Shown here piece after piece: positions 18,771 through 28,097 of a stretch of 64,000 nucleotides of DNA. Positions within the stretch are counted from its first letter, which is position 1; each line of letters starts with the position of its first letter. Source of the stretch: Wandonia haliotis (GTDB lineage Bacteria; Bacteroidota; Bacteroidia; Flavobacteriales_D; Crocinitomicaceae); assembly GCF_039523435.1 (NCBI RefSeq), contig NZ_BAAAFH010000022.1, forward strand, positions 186,001 through 250,000, read 5' to 3'. Made by a program: the position numbers and the translations under genes. The notes beneath the pieces are model-generated. The model had not been told where the DNA came from. It saw nothing but the letters and a program-made list of their open reading frames with translations, and did no database searches.

Positions 18771-19689
18771 AATCCGGTTCTATCATTAGTTTTTGAGGCA
18801 ACGGAGAACTGGCATACAAGACCAACTCTTCTTCGCTGGCGGTCGTCCTGACCAGATGTGAAAAATACCCTCCCTGAAATGCTGTTTTCAATACTTTTAC
18901 TTCAACTCCATCAGCTACAATACTGTAAGCATCCGGTCTGAACAAACGCTCTCTACCGTTTGAATGTATCACATTAATTTCCCCAAAAAATTGCGCTTCT
19001 TTACTATTTGTAGGATGAATATAAAAATTTACGGCTGAATCAACACGTTTTATCACTCCATCCTCCATATAGGCAATGTGATCTCCCCAGGCCATTGCTT
19101 CTTTACCATCGTGGGTAACCAGTATAATGGTTGTATTCCACCTGGAACGCATTTCATGAATATACAATTCCACACGTCTTCTGGTAAGTGGATCGAGATG
19201 AACAAAGGGTTCATCAAGTAGCAATATATCCGGTTCATTCGCCAACGCCCTTGCCAATGCCAGACGTTGCTGTTCTCCGCCGGAAAGTAAATAAGCTTGT
19301 TTCTTCCGTAATGATTCCAGCCCCATTACGGTGATCAATTCTTCTACAATCTCATCCCGGTCTCCCGTCTGATAATGGAGTACTTTCAGGCGAATATTTT
19401 CTTCTACCGTGTGGTACTTATCCAATGCAAAATCCTGATTAACAAGTTTTATCTCCGGATGCCCGGCAACCAAACGAAGGGAAGGTCCAACCACTCGTTT
19501 ACCATGAAAGAAAACCTCTCCGTCATCCGCATCTTCCAGTCCTGCCAGGATTTTTAAGAGAGTTGACTTACCTCCTCCACTTCGCCCTACAACAACCAAT
19601 GTTCCTCCCTCGTGTAGTTCCAGAGTTACTCCATCAAGCACCCATTTATCAGCGTACTTCTTTGTAATATTTCGGGCAGAGAGAATCAT
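18757..19689 (-). CDS. ABC transporter ATP-binding protein, permease not adjacent
   Basis: A 310-residue ATPase with Walker A GRSGGGKST (from about residue 35), signature LLSGGEQQRLALARA, Walker B DILLLDEPFVHLD and switch histidine LVTHD. The C-terminal 80 residues resemble the accessory (TOBE/MOP-like) domain of spermidine- or sulfate-type ATPases. No permease or binding protein is nearby, so the transporter partner must be elsewhere. It starts three bases after the unknown gene upstream and overlaps yihY downstream. Confidence 0.88.
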   Translation of the reverse strand: MILSARNITKKYADKWVLDGVTLELHEGGTLVVVGRSGGGKSTLLKILAGLEDADDGEVFFHGKRVVGPSLRLVAGHPEIKLVNQDFALDKYHTVEENIRLKVLHYQTGDRDEIVEELITVMGLESLRKKQAYLLSGGEQQRLALARALANEPDILLLDEPFVHLDPLTRRRVELYIHEMRSRWNTTIILVTHDGKEAMAWGDHIAYMEDGVIKRVDSAVNFYIHPTNSKEAQFFGEINVIHSNGRERLFRPDAYSIVADGVEVKVLKTAFQGGYFSHLVRTTASEEELVLYASSPLPQKLMIEPDYAKE

Positions 19690-19692
19690 TTG

Positions 19693-20121
19693 TTAGCGTG
19701 CCAATTCTTCAGGAAAATCAGCTGCTGTTATATAAACCCCGGGAATAGGATTAGAAAACACCTCATAATCCTTAAAATATACCCGGATTATATGCATTCC
19801 TTCTTCCTCATCTACCGTAAACTCATGAAAGATATTCTCTGAAAATGCCAGCGGTGTAACCGAACCATCTTCACTCTTTACAAGTAATTGACGCATATTA
19901 GGAATGGAAAACGAAAAATGCTCTCCTTCTCCCATCATTCCCTGAAGAACATACTCAGACTGCTTCAATTCTTCGATATCAGAACATTCTCCCTTAATTT
20001 CCAATGCATCTTCCCAATAATACCGAAGGTTATTTTCTGACTCTTCCCCGTCATAGTTAGCATCTGCAAACTCCGGAGAGAAATCCTCATTCACAAGAAA
20101 AAAATGAGCCTTTACTCGCAT
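19693..20121 (-). CDS. Hypothetical acidic soluble protein
   Basis: A 142-residue acidic protein without signal peptide or membrane segment, predicted mostly as beta strands. It contains EDALEIKGECSDIEELKQSE and a late FKDYEVFSNPIPGVYI. I do not recognise the family. It lies directly before the ABC ATPase with a three-base gap, so it is very likely in that operon. Confidence 0.65.
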   Translation of the reverse strand: MRVKAHFFLVNEDFSPEFADANYDGEESENNLRYYWEDALEIKGECSDIEELKQSEYVLQGMMGEGEHFSFSIPNMRQLLVKSEDGSVTPLAFSENIFHEFTVDEEEGMHIIRVYFKDYEVFSNPIPGVYITAADFPEELAR

Positions 20122-20204
20122 AAAACTATTATTTTAAACAAAACTAATCAATTGTTCGGAAGGACTGAAATAAACTTCTCCGGCCAGGGATTGATGTTTA
20201 CATT

Positions 20205-21278
20205 CTATTTGGGCGCCAGACGATACAAAACCAATCCGATTACACCAAAAACAAGATTCGGTATCCAGGATGCCAGCAAGGTAGGGAAACCAATATTTAT
20301 TGCCGCAACGGAGGTTACCTGCATAGCGAAAATGTAAATAAACACAAATGCCAGACCTGTTGCAATATGTACCCCTATTCCCCCTCTGGATTTCCTGCTG
20401 GATACTGCCACTCCTATCAGTGTCAATACATACGATGCAAAGGGATAAGATGTCCGCTGGTGTTTAACCAATTCAAAAGCAGGAACGTTTTCATTTCCTT
20501 TCTGCTTTTCTCTTTCGATAAAATTGTTCAACTCTTCATAGTCCATAGTTTCAACAATATTATCTCTCCGGGCAAACTCATCGATACCAAAAGCAAATGT
20601 GGTATCCATTTTATCTCCATGTACTATTTCATCTCCTGTTTGACCAACTTTCCGTAAAAAGTAATCCTCCAATGTCCAGGTTTTATCCCCTGTAGGACGC
20701 AGCCTCTTCGCACTCAGAAAATATTCAAGTTTGTTATCTTCACTCCACTTTTCCATGTAGAAATCCTGGATGTATCCCTGATCTGACTTGTAATTCTTAA
20801 AATACACAGACTCTCCATTGGGAAAATCAGCGTGATAATTGGATACTGACAAACTAAAACGATAAAATTCTTCCTCAAATCCTAATCGCTTTGCATTGGC
20901 AGAAGGAAGAATGAAATGATTCATTGCCAACGACATCAAGGTAAGCAGGGTTGCTCCGATCATATAGGGACGAAGAAATCTGTGAAACGGTCTTCCGCTA
21001 TTCAACATTGGGATAATCTCCGTATTCTGAGCCATTTTTGCCGTAAACCAGATCACTGAAATAAAAATGATCAGCGCTGAAAACATATTTCCATAAAAGA
21101 AAATGAAGTTTACATAATAATCAAGCACAATAGCTTTAAAAGGCGCCTTGTTCTCAATAAATTCCTGTAAACGTTCTGACAAGTCAAAAATTACGGCTAG
21201 CAACATGATCACTCCCATCATAAAAAAGAAAGTGGTCAAAAACTTCCGGATAATGTACCTGTCAATTATCTTCAGCAT
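20205..21278 (-). CDS. LptF/LptG-family permease
   Basis: A 357-residue membrane protein of the YjgP/YjgQ family, whose members form the inner-membrane part of the Lpt machine that extracts lipopolysaccharide and passes it to the periplasmic bridge. It opens with the family sequence MLKIIDRYIIRKFLTTFFFM. Three helices precede a large periplasmic beta domain (about 115-265) and three more helices follow. Bacteroidota typically have several such genes, so F and G cannot be told apart here. It lies four bases after tgt, a common neighbour in the phylum. Confidence 0.9.
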   Translation of the reverse strand: MLKIIDRYIIRKFLTTFFFMMGVIMLLAVIFDLSERLQEFIENKAPFKAIVLDYYVNFIFFYGNMFSALIIFISVIWFTAKMAQNTEIIPMLNSGRPFHRFLRPYMIGATLLTLMSLAMNHFILPSANAKRLGFEEEFYRFSLSVSNYHADFPNGESVYFKNYKSDQGYIQDFYMEKWSEDNKLEYFLSAKRLRPTGDKTWTLEDYFLRKVGQTGDEIVHGDKMDTTFAFGIDEFARRDNIVETMDYEELNNFIEREKQKGNENVPAFELVKHQRTSYPFASYVLTLIGVAVSSRKSRGGIGVHIATGLAFVFIYIFAMQVTSVAAINIGFPTLLASWIPNLVFGVIGLVLYRLAPK

Positions 21279-21281
21279 ACT

Positions 21282-22412
21282 TTACAGCCTGTTTTGCAGT
21301 TTTGGAACCATTGCATTTTTCCACTCGTTAAAATCACCCGCCAGAATATGCTGGCGTGCTTCTTTCATCAACGTCAGATAAAAAGCCAGATTGTGTATGG
21401 TTGCAATTTGAATCCCCAGATTTTCTTTCGAAATAATCAAATGGCGCAAATAGGCTTTCGTATAGGCATGATCCACGTACGAAGTACCTGATTCATCCAA
21501 TGGAGAAAAGTCTTTGTACCACTTTTTATTCTTGATATTGATAATTCCATTACGGGTGAACAACATTCCATGTCGGGCGTTTCTGGAAGGCATCACACAG
21601 TCAAACATATCCACACCCAATGCAATACATTCAAGTAAATTCACAGGAGTCCCTACTCCCATCAGATAACGGGGCTTTTCTTTTGGAAGGATCTCACAAA
21701 CAAGATCAGTCATTTCGTACAAATCCTCATCCGGTTCCCCAACAGAAAGTCCTCCAATTGCATTACCAAATGCATCAAATGAACTGATTGCTTCTGCAGA
21801 AAGGGTACGAAGATCTTTGTATACACTTCCCTGCACGATCGGGAAAAGAACCTGATCGTATCCATACTTGGGTTGGGTTGCTTTCATCTGATCCATACAG
21901 CGTTTCAACCAGCGATGCGTCATGTGCATAGAACGTTTTGCATACTTGTAATCGCAAGGATAAGGTGTACACTCATCAAATGCCATAATAATGTCCGCCC
22001 CGATTGTCCGCTGAATATCGATAGCCCGTTCCGGAGTAAAGAAATGATAACTCCCGTCAATATGTGACTGAAATTTCACTCCTTCTTCTGTTATCTTCCT
22101 TGATCCTGCCAACGAATACACCTGATACCCACCGCTATCGGTCAGCATGGGTTTATTCCACCCGTTAAACTTGTGTAATCCTCCTGCGGCTTCAATAACT
22201 TCTAATCCCGGACGTAAAAACAGGTGATACGTATTTCCGAGAATAATTTCAGCACGGATATCTTCGTTTAACTCATGTTGGTGGACTCCCTTTACCGTAC
22301 CGGCCGTACCGACCGGCATAAATATCGGAGTTTCAATAACTCCGTGATCCGTGTGAATTTCCCCGGCTCTTGCTTTTGATGCTTTATCTGTTGCTAAAAG
22401 TGAAAAGTGCAT
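21282..22412 (-). CDS. tgt: tRNA-guanine transglycosylase
   Basis: Exchanges guanine-34 for a queuosine precursor in GUN-anticodon tRNAs. Nucleophile region DMFDCVMPSRNARHG, base-binding DSGGYQVYSL and GGLSVGEP are all present. The ATG at 22412 gives 376 residues beginning MHFSLLATD, at the usual domain start; a longer frame adds an unconserved leader. The CxCxxC zinc ligands of classical enzymes are replaced by SGTSYVDH, while the IHNL segment is retained. This variant seems common in Bacteroidota, so it need not mean loss of activity. Confidence 0.94.
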   Translation of the reverse strand: MHFSLLATDKASKARAGEIHTDHGVIETPIFMPVGTAGTVKGVHQHELNEDIRAEIILGNTYHLFLRPGLEVIEAAGGLHKFNGWNKPMLTDSGGYQVYSLAGSRKITEEGVKFQSHIDGSYHFFTPERAIDIQRTIGADIIMAFDECTPYPCDYKYAKRSMHMTHRWLKRCMDQMKATQPKYGYDQVLFPIVQGSVYKDLRTLSAEAISSFDAFGNAIGGLSVGEPDEDLYEMTDLVCEILPKEKPRYLMGVGTPVNLLECIALGVDMFDCVMPSRNARHGMLFTRNGIINIKNKKWYKDFSPLDESGTSYVDHAYTKAYLRHLIISKENLGIQIATIHNLAFYLTLMKEARQHILAGDFNEWKNAMVPKLQNRL

Positions 22413-22492
22413 AAATATGTTGAAAAAAACGTGTGACAAAGATAACTGTATTCCGGTAAGTGTAACATCTTTGCAGTAAACTAGCAACAATT

Positions 22493-23635
22493 ATGGATTT
22501 TTCTTTTCCGGAAATTGACTGGACTCCTACTGGAATCGTTTTTCTGGTTTTTGGTGTATCCGCTCTCGCACAACTTCTGTTTACACTACTAATTTTCAGT
22601 AGATTTACTTTTCACGCATCGAAAAAAAACAATAAACTTTCCGAAGTTCTGCCGGGCGTTTCCATCATAATAGCTGCACGCAATGAAGAGGATAATCTGT
22701 ATCAGAATCTTCCGGCTGTACTCAATCAAAAATACCCGGAATTTGAAGTGGTCGTCGTAAATCATCAGTCAATCGATGATTCAAAACACATTCTACAAGC
22801 TTACCAAAAGCAATATCCGAATCTAAAGATAATTGATATCGAACGGAATCATCATTTGCGAAACGGAAAAAAACTTCCCCTCACAGTAGGGATTAAAGGA
22901 GCCAAATATGACCATTTTCTATTTACGGATGCCGACTGTGTCCCTGCATCAGATAATTGGCTGCGTTTAATGGCTGGTAAATTCAGTGATCGTCACCAAT
23001 TAATTCTGGGGTATGGTCCCTATTCAAAAGCGAAAGGTTTTCTAAACTTCATTATCCGCTTTGACACGACCTTTATCGCAACCAATTACTTTGCTTTTGC
23101 TGCATCAGGCTTCCCATATATGGGTGTCGGACGTAACATGGCGTACACCCGTCAATTATTTGATAGTGTACAGGGGTTCAAAAAACATTATGCCATTCAG
23201 TCCGGAGACGATGATCTCTTTGTAAAAGATGTGGCCAAAAAACGGAATTACACCATCCAGTTTCACCCGGATTCATATTGCTATTCGGAAGGAAAAACAT
23301 CCTGGAAAAAGTGGTTCGAACAAAAGCAACGTCACTATACAACTTCTTCGTCCTACAAAGTTTTCCATAAACTGTTGTTAGGAATATATCCGTTCACGCT
23401 GTTAGTTATGCTTGTAACTTTTGTTTCTTTGATTTTTAATAAAGAGTATTGGCTTTGGAGTTCAATGATTTTTGGAGGGGTTATTATTTTGAAATGGATC
23501 TTTCAGGGCATCAATTTCGGTAAACTGGGAGAAAAACGTATGGCATTTGCTCTCCCCTTACTGGAAATTATGTATGCTGTATTACTCCCCATTATCTACT
23601 ACTCAGGCGATAAGAATGAACAACAATGGAAGTAG
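22493..23635 (+). CDS. Family 2 glycosyltransferase, membrane anchored
   Basis: A 380-residue processive-type GT2 enzyme. An N-terminal helix (17-37) is followed by the GT-A domain with VSIIIAARNEEDNL (about 50-63), a DxD-type metal motif FTDADCVPASDNW, the acceptor region SGDDDLFVKD and an R/Q motif EQKQRHYT. Two C-terminal helices follow. It probably elongates or builds a cell-surface glycan at the inner membrane. The downstream sigma factor overlaps its end by ten bases. The sugar is not predictable. Confidence 0.9.
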   Translation: MDFSFPEIDWTPTGIVFLVFGVSALAQLLFTLLIFSRFTFHASKKNNKLSEVLPGVSIIIAARNEEDNLYQNLPAVLNQKYPEFEVVVVNHQSIDDSKHILQAYQKQYPNLKIIDIERNHHLRNGKKLPLTVGIKGAKYDHFLFTDADCVPASDNWLRLMAGKFSDRHQLILGYGPYSKAKGFLNFIIRFDTTFIATNYFAFAASGFPYMGVGRNMAYTRQLFDSVQGFKKHYAIQSGDDDLFVKDVAKKRNYTIQFHPDSYCYSEGKTSWKKWFEQKQRHYTTSSSYKVFHKLLLGIYPFTLLVMLVTFVSLIFNKEYWLWSSMIFGGVIILKWIFQGINFGKLGEKRMAFALPLLEIMYAVLLPIIYYSGDKNEQQWK

Positions 23636-24231
23636 GCAATCATTTGACTGAAAAAGGGAAAAAAGATTTAGAGCTCGTATATCTGGCTCAACAAGGAGAC
23701 CAAATGGCTTTTGCTGAACTTATGGAGAAATATCGCGACTCCATTTATTTCATGGTAAACAAGATGGTTCGCAATACAGATGATGCCGAAGACCTGACAA
23801 TAGAAGCCTTTGGAAAAGCATTCCATCGTATCAATCAATACTCCCCTGATTTTGCTTTCAGTACATGGCTTTTTAAAATTGCTTCGAACAACTGCATCGA
23901 CTTTATCCGAAAAAAACGACTACAAATGACCTCAATGGACACAACCTTTGAGGGTGAAGACGGGGAGTATTCAGGTATGCAAATTCGCACAGATGATCTT
24001 GATCCCGAGGAAGAAGCCATTAAGAAACAAAAAATAAAAATGATGCGGCTTTTGGTTGAAAAGCTAAAGCCTCGCTACAGAGTTTTGGTCGAAAAGCGTT
24101 ATTTTGAAGAACTTTCCTACGAAGAAATCGCCGATGAACTGGACCTACCTCTTGGTACCGTTAAAGCGCAATTGTTTCGCGCACGCGAATTTCTGGCTGG
24201 AATGATTGAAAAGACAAAAGACGCAATCTGA
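23626..24231 (+). CDS. ECF-type RNA polymerase sigma factor
   Basis: A 201-residue sigma-70-family factor. Region 2 reads FGKAFHRINQYSPDFAFSTW followed by LFKIASNNCIDFIRKK. The region 4 helix-turn-helix reads LSYEEIADELDLPLGTVKAQ. An acidic linker (about 100-130) connects them. No anti-sigma gene is adjacent, so control is unknown. Its ATG overlaps the glycosyltransferase 3' end by ten bases, implying one transcript. Confidence 0.93.
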   Translation: MEVGNHLTEKGKKDLELVYLAQQGDQMAFAELMEKYRDSIYFMVNKMVRNTDDAEDLTIEAFGKAFHRINQYSPDFAFSTWLFKIASNNCIDFIRKKRLQMTSMDTTFEGEDGEYSGMQIRTDDLDPEEEAIKKQKIKMMRLLVEKLKPRYRVLVEKRYFEELSYEEIADELDLPLGTVKAQLFRAREFLAGMIEKTKDAI

Positions 24232-24257
24232 TTTACTGAAACTTACTCTCGTTTTTC

Positions 24258-25082
24258 TTATACGTAATCTGCCATTTCATCTTCCACTTTTTTGAAATAA
24301 AAAAGAGCTGAAACGAAAAGAATCAACACCATCGCAATAGATACATACATCAGGTTTCCTGGAGGGCTTCCTCCGAATAGCGACCATCTAAATCCCTGTA
24401 CTACTCCTGCCATCGGATTTAGATAATACAAAGTACCCGCCCATTGCGGCAAGTGACGCGTAGCAAATTCAGCAGGATACGCAATAGGAGTAACATACAT
24501 TCCTATCTGTACCATAAAAGGAACCACATGCTGAAAGTCCCTGTAGCGAACGCTCAATGCACTCAACCATATTCCTACACCCAAAGCAGCTATAACCCCG
24601 ATAATAACAAAAACAGGAGCCATCCATACATTAGAACCGGGAGCAACGCCATAATATACCATCAAAAATAGCATGATTACCAGAGCAACGGCAAAATCAA
24701 TGAAACCGACAACCGCTTTTGACAAAGGAATAATCAAACGGGGAAAATAGATCTTTTTCACCATCCCCTGATTCATAATAATTGAGTTTCCGGAATTTGT
24801 CATCACATACGAAAAATAACTCCAGATACTCATGCCTGCAACAGTAAACAATAAATGCGGAACTTCCGTTTCAACCCCCACAAATCGTCCAAACACCAAC
24901 GACAGAATAAACAATGTCACCACCGGCTGTAATATCGCCCACAAAAGACCTATTGTCGTTTGTGCATATCTTACCCGAAAATCTCTCCAGGAAAGAGTAA
25001 GAAATAAATCTTTGTACCGGTATAATTCTTTAAAATCAGGAATAACAGATCGATGATCTGCATCAATAATTTTCTTTTCCAT
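24258..25082 (-). CDS. ABC-2 type polysaccharide export permease (Wzm-like)
   Basis: A 274-residue inner-membrane permease with six hydrophobic segments. It has the family start DLFLTLSWRDFRVRYAQTTI and GLLWAILQPVVTLFILSLVF, and the conserved late segment YLNPMAGVVQGFRWSLFGG. Such proteins export O-antigen, capsule or teichoic-acid precursors with a Wzt-like ATPase. The ATPase is not seen upstream or downstream here. It is divergent from hldD, with which it may share an envelope-glycan theme. Confidence 0.88.
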   Translation of the reverse strand: MEKKIIDADHRSVIPDFKELYRYKDLFLTLSWRDFRVRYAQTTIGLLWAILQPVVTLFILSLVFGRFVGVETEVPHLLFTVAGMSIWSYFSYVMTNSGNSIIMNQGMVKKIYFPRLIIPLSKAVVGFIDFAVALVIMLFLMVYYGVAPGSNVWMAPVFVIIGVIAALGVGIWLSALSVRYRDFQHVVPFMVQIGMYVTPIAYPAEFATRHLPQWAGTLYYLNPMAGVVQGFRWSLFGGSPPGNLMYVSIAMVLILFVSALFYFKKVEDEMADYV

Positions 25083-25233
25083 TATTTACTTTACTGGTGG
25101 CAATAGCGCAAATTTAGCATAAAGTTCGAACAACATCATGTAAAACCATCTTTTCCACTTATGTACCCATTCAAATCCCGGACGACAGAACCTCTATTAT
25201 CCGTTTATACTTCCGATTTTGAAATGTCAGTCG

Positions 25234-25241
25234 TATCTTTG
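25234..25241 (+). promoter_or_regulatory. Candidate -7 element upstream of the hldD-like gene
   Basis: TATCTTTG matches TAnnTTTG exactly, 22 bases before the ATG at 25264. No TTG at the ideal 19-base spacing is seen, so only the -7 half is supported. Confidence 0.4.
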
Positions 25242-25263
25242 AGGCAAAAGAAAAGAAGTTAAG

Positions 25264-26229
25264 ATGATTGTAGTTACCGGTTCAGCTGGATTTATAGCAA
25301 GTACTTTAGTAGGAAAACTAAATGCTCTTGGATATGGAGATATTGTTGTCGTTGATGATTTCTCAAAAAAAGAGAAAGAAAATAACCTGGTCGGAAAAAC
25401 GATCCTTGCTAAAGTTCCCCGAAATGATTTTGAAAAGTGGATCAGCGAATACGGGAATGAAGTCAAATTTATTTTCCACCTTGGTGCAAGGACAGATACG
25501 ACCGAATTCGACAAATCCATTTTTGATGAACTGAATCTTAACTATAGTAAAATGGTTTGGAATGCCTGCGTAAAGTTTCAGATTCCTCTGGTGTATGCCA
25601 GCTCAGGGGCTACTTACGGATTGGGTGAATTAGGTTACAAGGACGATCATGCACTAACCCCCAAATTGAAACCCCTGAATCCTTACGGAGACTCAAAAAA
25701 CGACTTTGATATCTGGGCACTCCAACAAACAGAAACACCGCCATTTTGGGCCGGGTTGAAATTCTTTAATGTATATGGTCCCAACGAATATCACAAAGGA
25801 AGAATGGCTTCTGTTATTTTCCATGCCTTTAACCAAATCTCAGCAACAGGCGGAATGAAGTTATTCCGTTCTCACAACCCTGAATACAAAGACGGAGAAC
25901 AACTTCGGGATTTCATCTATGTAAAGGACGTGGTGGATGTCTGTGCATTTCTCATGAAAGAGCAACCCGAAAGTGGATTATACAATCTGGGTACGGGAGA
26001 AGCAAGAACTTTCCTTGATCTCGTAAAAGCAACATTCAAAGCCATGGGCAAAGAAGAGCAGATCTCTTTCATCGATACTCCGGAAGATATACGTGACAAA
26101 TACCAGTATTTTACGGAAGCAGATATGTCTAAACTCATCAATGCAGGATATACACAAGCATTTATTTCTCTGGAAGAGGGAGTCGAAGATTATGTAAAGA
26201 ATTATTTAATCGAAAAAAACTACTTATAA
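25264..26229 (+). CDS. hldD: ADP-glyceromanno-heptose 6-epimerase
   Basis: An extended short-chain dehydrogenase of 321 residues. NAD(P)-binding MIVVTGSAGFIASTL is at the N-terminus, the catalytic serine region YASSGATYG is near 117 and the YxxxK pair is in NPYGDSKNDFD (about 140-150). Length and the late segment YNLGTGEARTFLDLVKA fit HldD, which converts ADP-D-glycero- to ADP-L-glycero-D-manno-heptose for lipopolysaccharide core. Another sugar-nucleotide epimerase is the main alternative. The stop codon abuts the next ATG with no spacing. Confidence 0.82.
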   Translation: MIVVTGSAGFIASTLVGKLNALGYGDIVVVDDFSKKEKENNLVGKTILAKVPRNDFEKWISEYGNEVKFIFHLGARTDTTEFDKSIFDELNLNYSKMVWNACVKFQIPLVYASSGATYGLGELGYKDDHALTPKLKPLNPYGDSKNDFDIWALQQTETPPFWAGLKFFNVYGPNEYHKGRMASVIFHAFNQISATGGMKLFRSHNPEYKDGEQLRDFIYVKDVVDVCAFLMKEQPESGLYNLGTGEARTFLDLVKATFKAMGKEEQISFIDTPEDIRDKYQYFTEADMSKLINAGYTQAFISLEEGVEDYVKNYLIEKNYL

Positions 26230-26991
26230 ATGCGCATCATCTCTTTCAATGTCAATGGCATCAGAGCTATTATGAATAAGGATTTTGACAAATCCATGCA
26301 AGATATGAACCCGGATATTATCTGTTTTCAGGAAACAAAAGCACAGGACGATCAGGTAGCTGAAGCACTTAAACAATTTAGCGACTTCCACCTGTATTCC
26401 AACTCTGCTGAACGAAAAGGGTACTCTGGAACTGCTATTCTTACAAAGGTGCAACCACTCGCTGTACATACTGATATTGGTATTGACGAACATGACAAAG
26501 AAGGTCGTGTACTAACGTTGGAATTTGATGATTTTTTTCTGACAACTGTTTACGTTCCGAATTCAGGTTCCGAGTTACTTCGATTACGATATCGCACCAC
26601 CTGGGATATGGCTTTTCTTGATTATTTGAAAAACCTTGAAAAGACAAAACCGGTTGTTGTGTGTGGCGATTTTAACGTTGCTCACAAAGCTATTGATCTG
26701 GCACGCCCCAAGGAAAATTATAATAAGGCCGCCGGTTTTATGCAAGAGGAAATTGATGGTATGGATGCATTTACGTCCAACGGACTGGTTGACACATTCC
26801 GACACATACATGGAGACACAATAAAATATACATGGTGGAGCTATCGAGGGGGTGCACGTCAAAGAAACGTAGGCTGGAGAATCGATTATTTTCTGGTCAG
26901 CGAATCTTTTCTTCCACGTTTGAAAGATGCTTTTATAGTAAATGAAATCATGGGGTCTGACCACTGTCCTGTAGGAATAGAAATCAGTTAG
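26230..26991 (+). CDS. xth: Exodeoxyribonuclease III
   Basis: A 253-residue AP endonuclease/3'-exonuclease of base-excision repair. It begins MRIISFNVNGIRAI. Metal-binding CFQETKAQ, the catalytic tract VVVCGDFNVAHKAIDLARPK and the C-terminal IMGSDHCPVGIEI with the catalytic D-H pair are present. Its ATG follows the hldD stop without a gap, so it is probably read from the same message. Confidence 0.95.
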   Translation: MRIISFNVNGIRAIMNKDFDKSMQDMNPDIICFQETKAQDDQVAEALKQFSDFHLYSNSAERKGYSGTAILTKVQPLAVHTDIGIDEHDKEGRVLTLEFDDFFLTTVYVPNSGSELLRLRYRTTWDMAFLDYLKNLEKTKPVVVCGDFNVAHKAIDLARPKENYNKAAGFMQEEIDGMDAFTSNGLVDTFRHIHGDTIKYTWWSYRGGARQRNVGWRIDYFLVSESFLPRLKDAFIVNEIMGSDHCPVGIEIS

Positions 26992-27077
26992 ATTAAAGCT
27001 GTTCTTTTTCCGGAACGATTTGTTTTGTATTAAAGGTTTTTCTTAATATTGTCCTTATTGACTAACAAACCTTTACT

Positions 27078-28097
27078 ATGGGAAAAATAACAGGACGCCA
27101 GATCTGGAAAACCTTACACGCTGATTTAATTGGCAAAGACTCTCAAAGAGGGATTACACTAACTTATGGTTGGTTTGCTAATCAACTTGGGCATTTCGCT
27201 CTTGGTTTTGTACCTACCTCAATCGCTTATATACTCGGAGTTGAATTAAAAACAGCACTATTTTCCGTTGCCTGCTTCTGGTTAGCTTTTGAAATTTATA
27301 ATGCCTCCTCTCCATTGTATAAGAAAGAGTATAAAGGAAATGGCACGTTCAAACCGCAGTGGAAAAATCTTACATTTGACACGTTCACAGACCTTTGCTT
27401 TTTTTGGACCGGATCTTTAACTTTTTACTTTATCGCCAGCACAGACAAAAACGGCTTGTATTTCTTCCTGGCCGGTTTGCTCCCCTTATTCTTTTTCGGG
27501 AGGTACTGGTTTCTCACAAAATTGTACCAACAGAATGCTTTTTTCCCTTATGCCTTTCGGTTAAGTCAGTGGAATGGGCGTCTAAAAACGGAAGATGCCG
27601 ACTTTATCCGACACTATTTACGGCAACGTCCCCGTGAAGCGCATCATTTCATCGTTTCAGGTGCCAAAAAATCAGGAAAAACAACAATAACCGTAGGAAT
27701 GGCCAATGAATTAGCCATTCGTCACAACAAAACAACCTACACAACTCTTAGCAAATGGGTTAGTGTACTTTCCGATTCGCAAGAGGAATTATCACGAGGA
27801 AACAAAAGCCTTTGGACCTGGCAGGAGAGTGAATTTCTATTAATTGACGACATCAACCCCGGGACACCAGAGGAAGCCAATAAATATAAAGCAACAGATA
27901 TAGAATCGTTTATCAACAATTCAGGTTACGGAGATACGATCAAACAAATTTTAGGTAATACTTCTGTTGCCTGGGTAGTCGGAAGTTGTTCAAATGATGA
28001 TGGTATTCGGGACTGGAAAGAAATGTTGATTCGAATCGGAATTCCGAAAGAGAAGATCACAACTATCGATCTGAATTCCTTTCAATCAGGGAAGTAG
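27078..28097 (+). CDS. Membrane protein with C-terminal P-loop ATPase domain
   Basis: An unrecognised 339-residue protein in two parts. Residues 1-160 contain about four hydrophobic segments (for example HFALGFVPTSIAYILGVEL and LYFFLAGLLPLFFFGRYWF). Residues 190-339 form a P-loop NTPase: Walker A GAKKSGKTTI (about 197-206) and Walker B FLLIDDINPG. The nucleotide-binding part resembles DnaC/IstB-like AAA proteins, but no partner is adjacent. Function is unknown; it may tether an ATPase to the membrane. Its 3' end overlaps the convergent regulator by 12 bases. Confidence 0.75.
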   Translation: MGKITGRQIWKTLHADLIGKDSQRGITLTYGWFANQLGHFALGFVPTSIAYILGVELKTALFSVACFWLAFEIYNASSPLYKKEYKGNGTFKPQWKNLTFDTFTDLCFFWTGSLTFYFIASTDKNGLYFFLAGLLPLFFFGRYWFLTKLYQQNAFFPYAFRLSQWNGRLKTEDADFIRHYLRQRPREAHHFIVSGAKKSGKTTITVGMANELAIRHNKTTYTTLSKWVSVLSDSQEELSRGNKSLWTWQESEFLLIDDINPGTPEEANKYKATDIESFINNSGYGDTIKQILGNTSVAWVVGSCSNDDGIRDWKEMLIRIGIPKEKITTIDLNSFQSGK

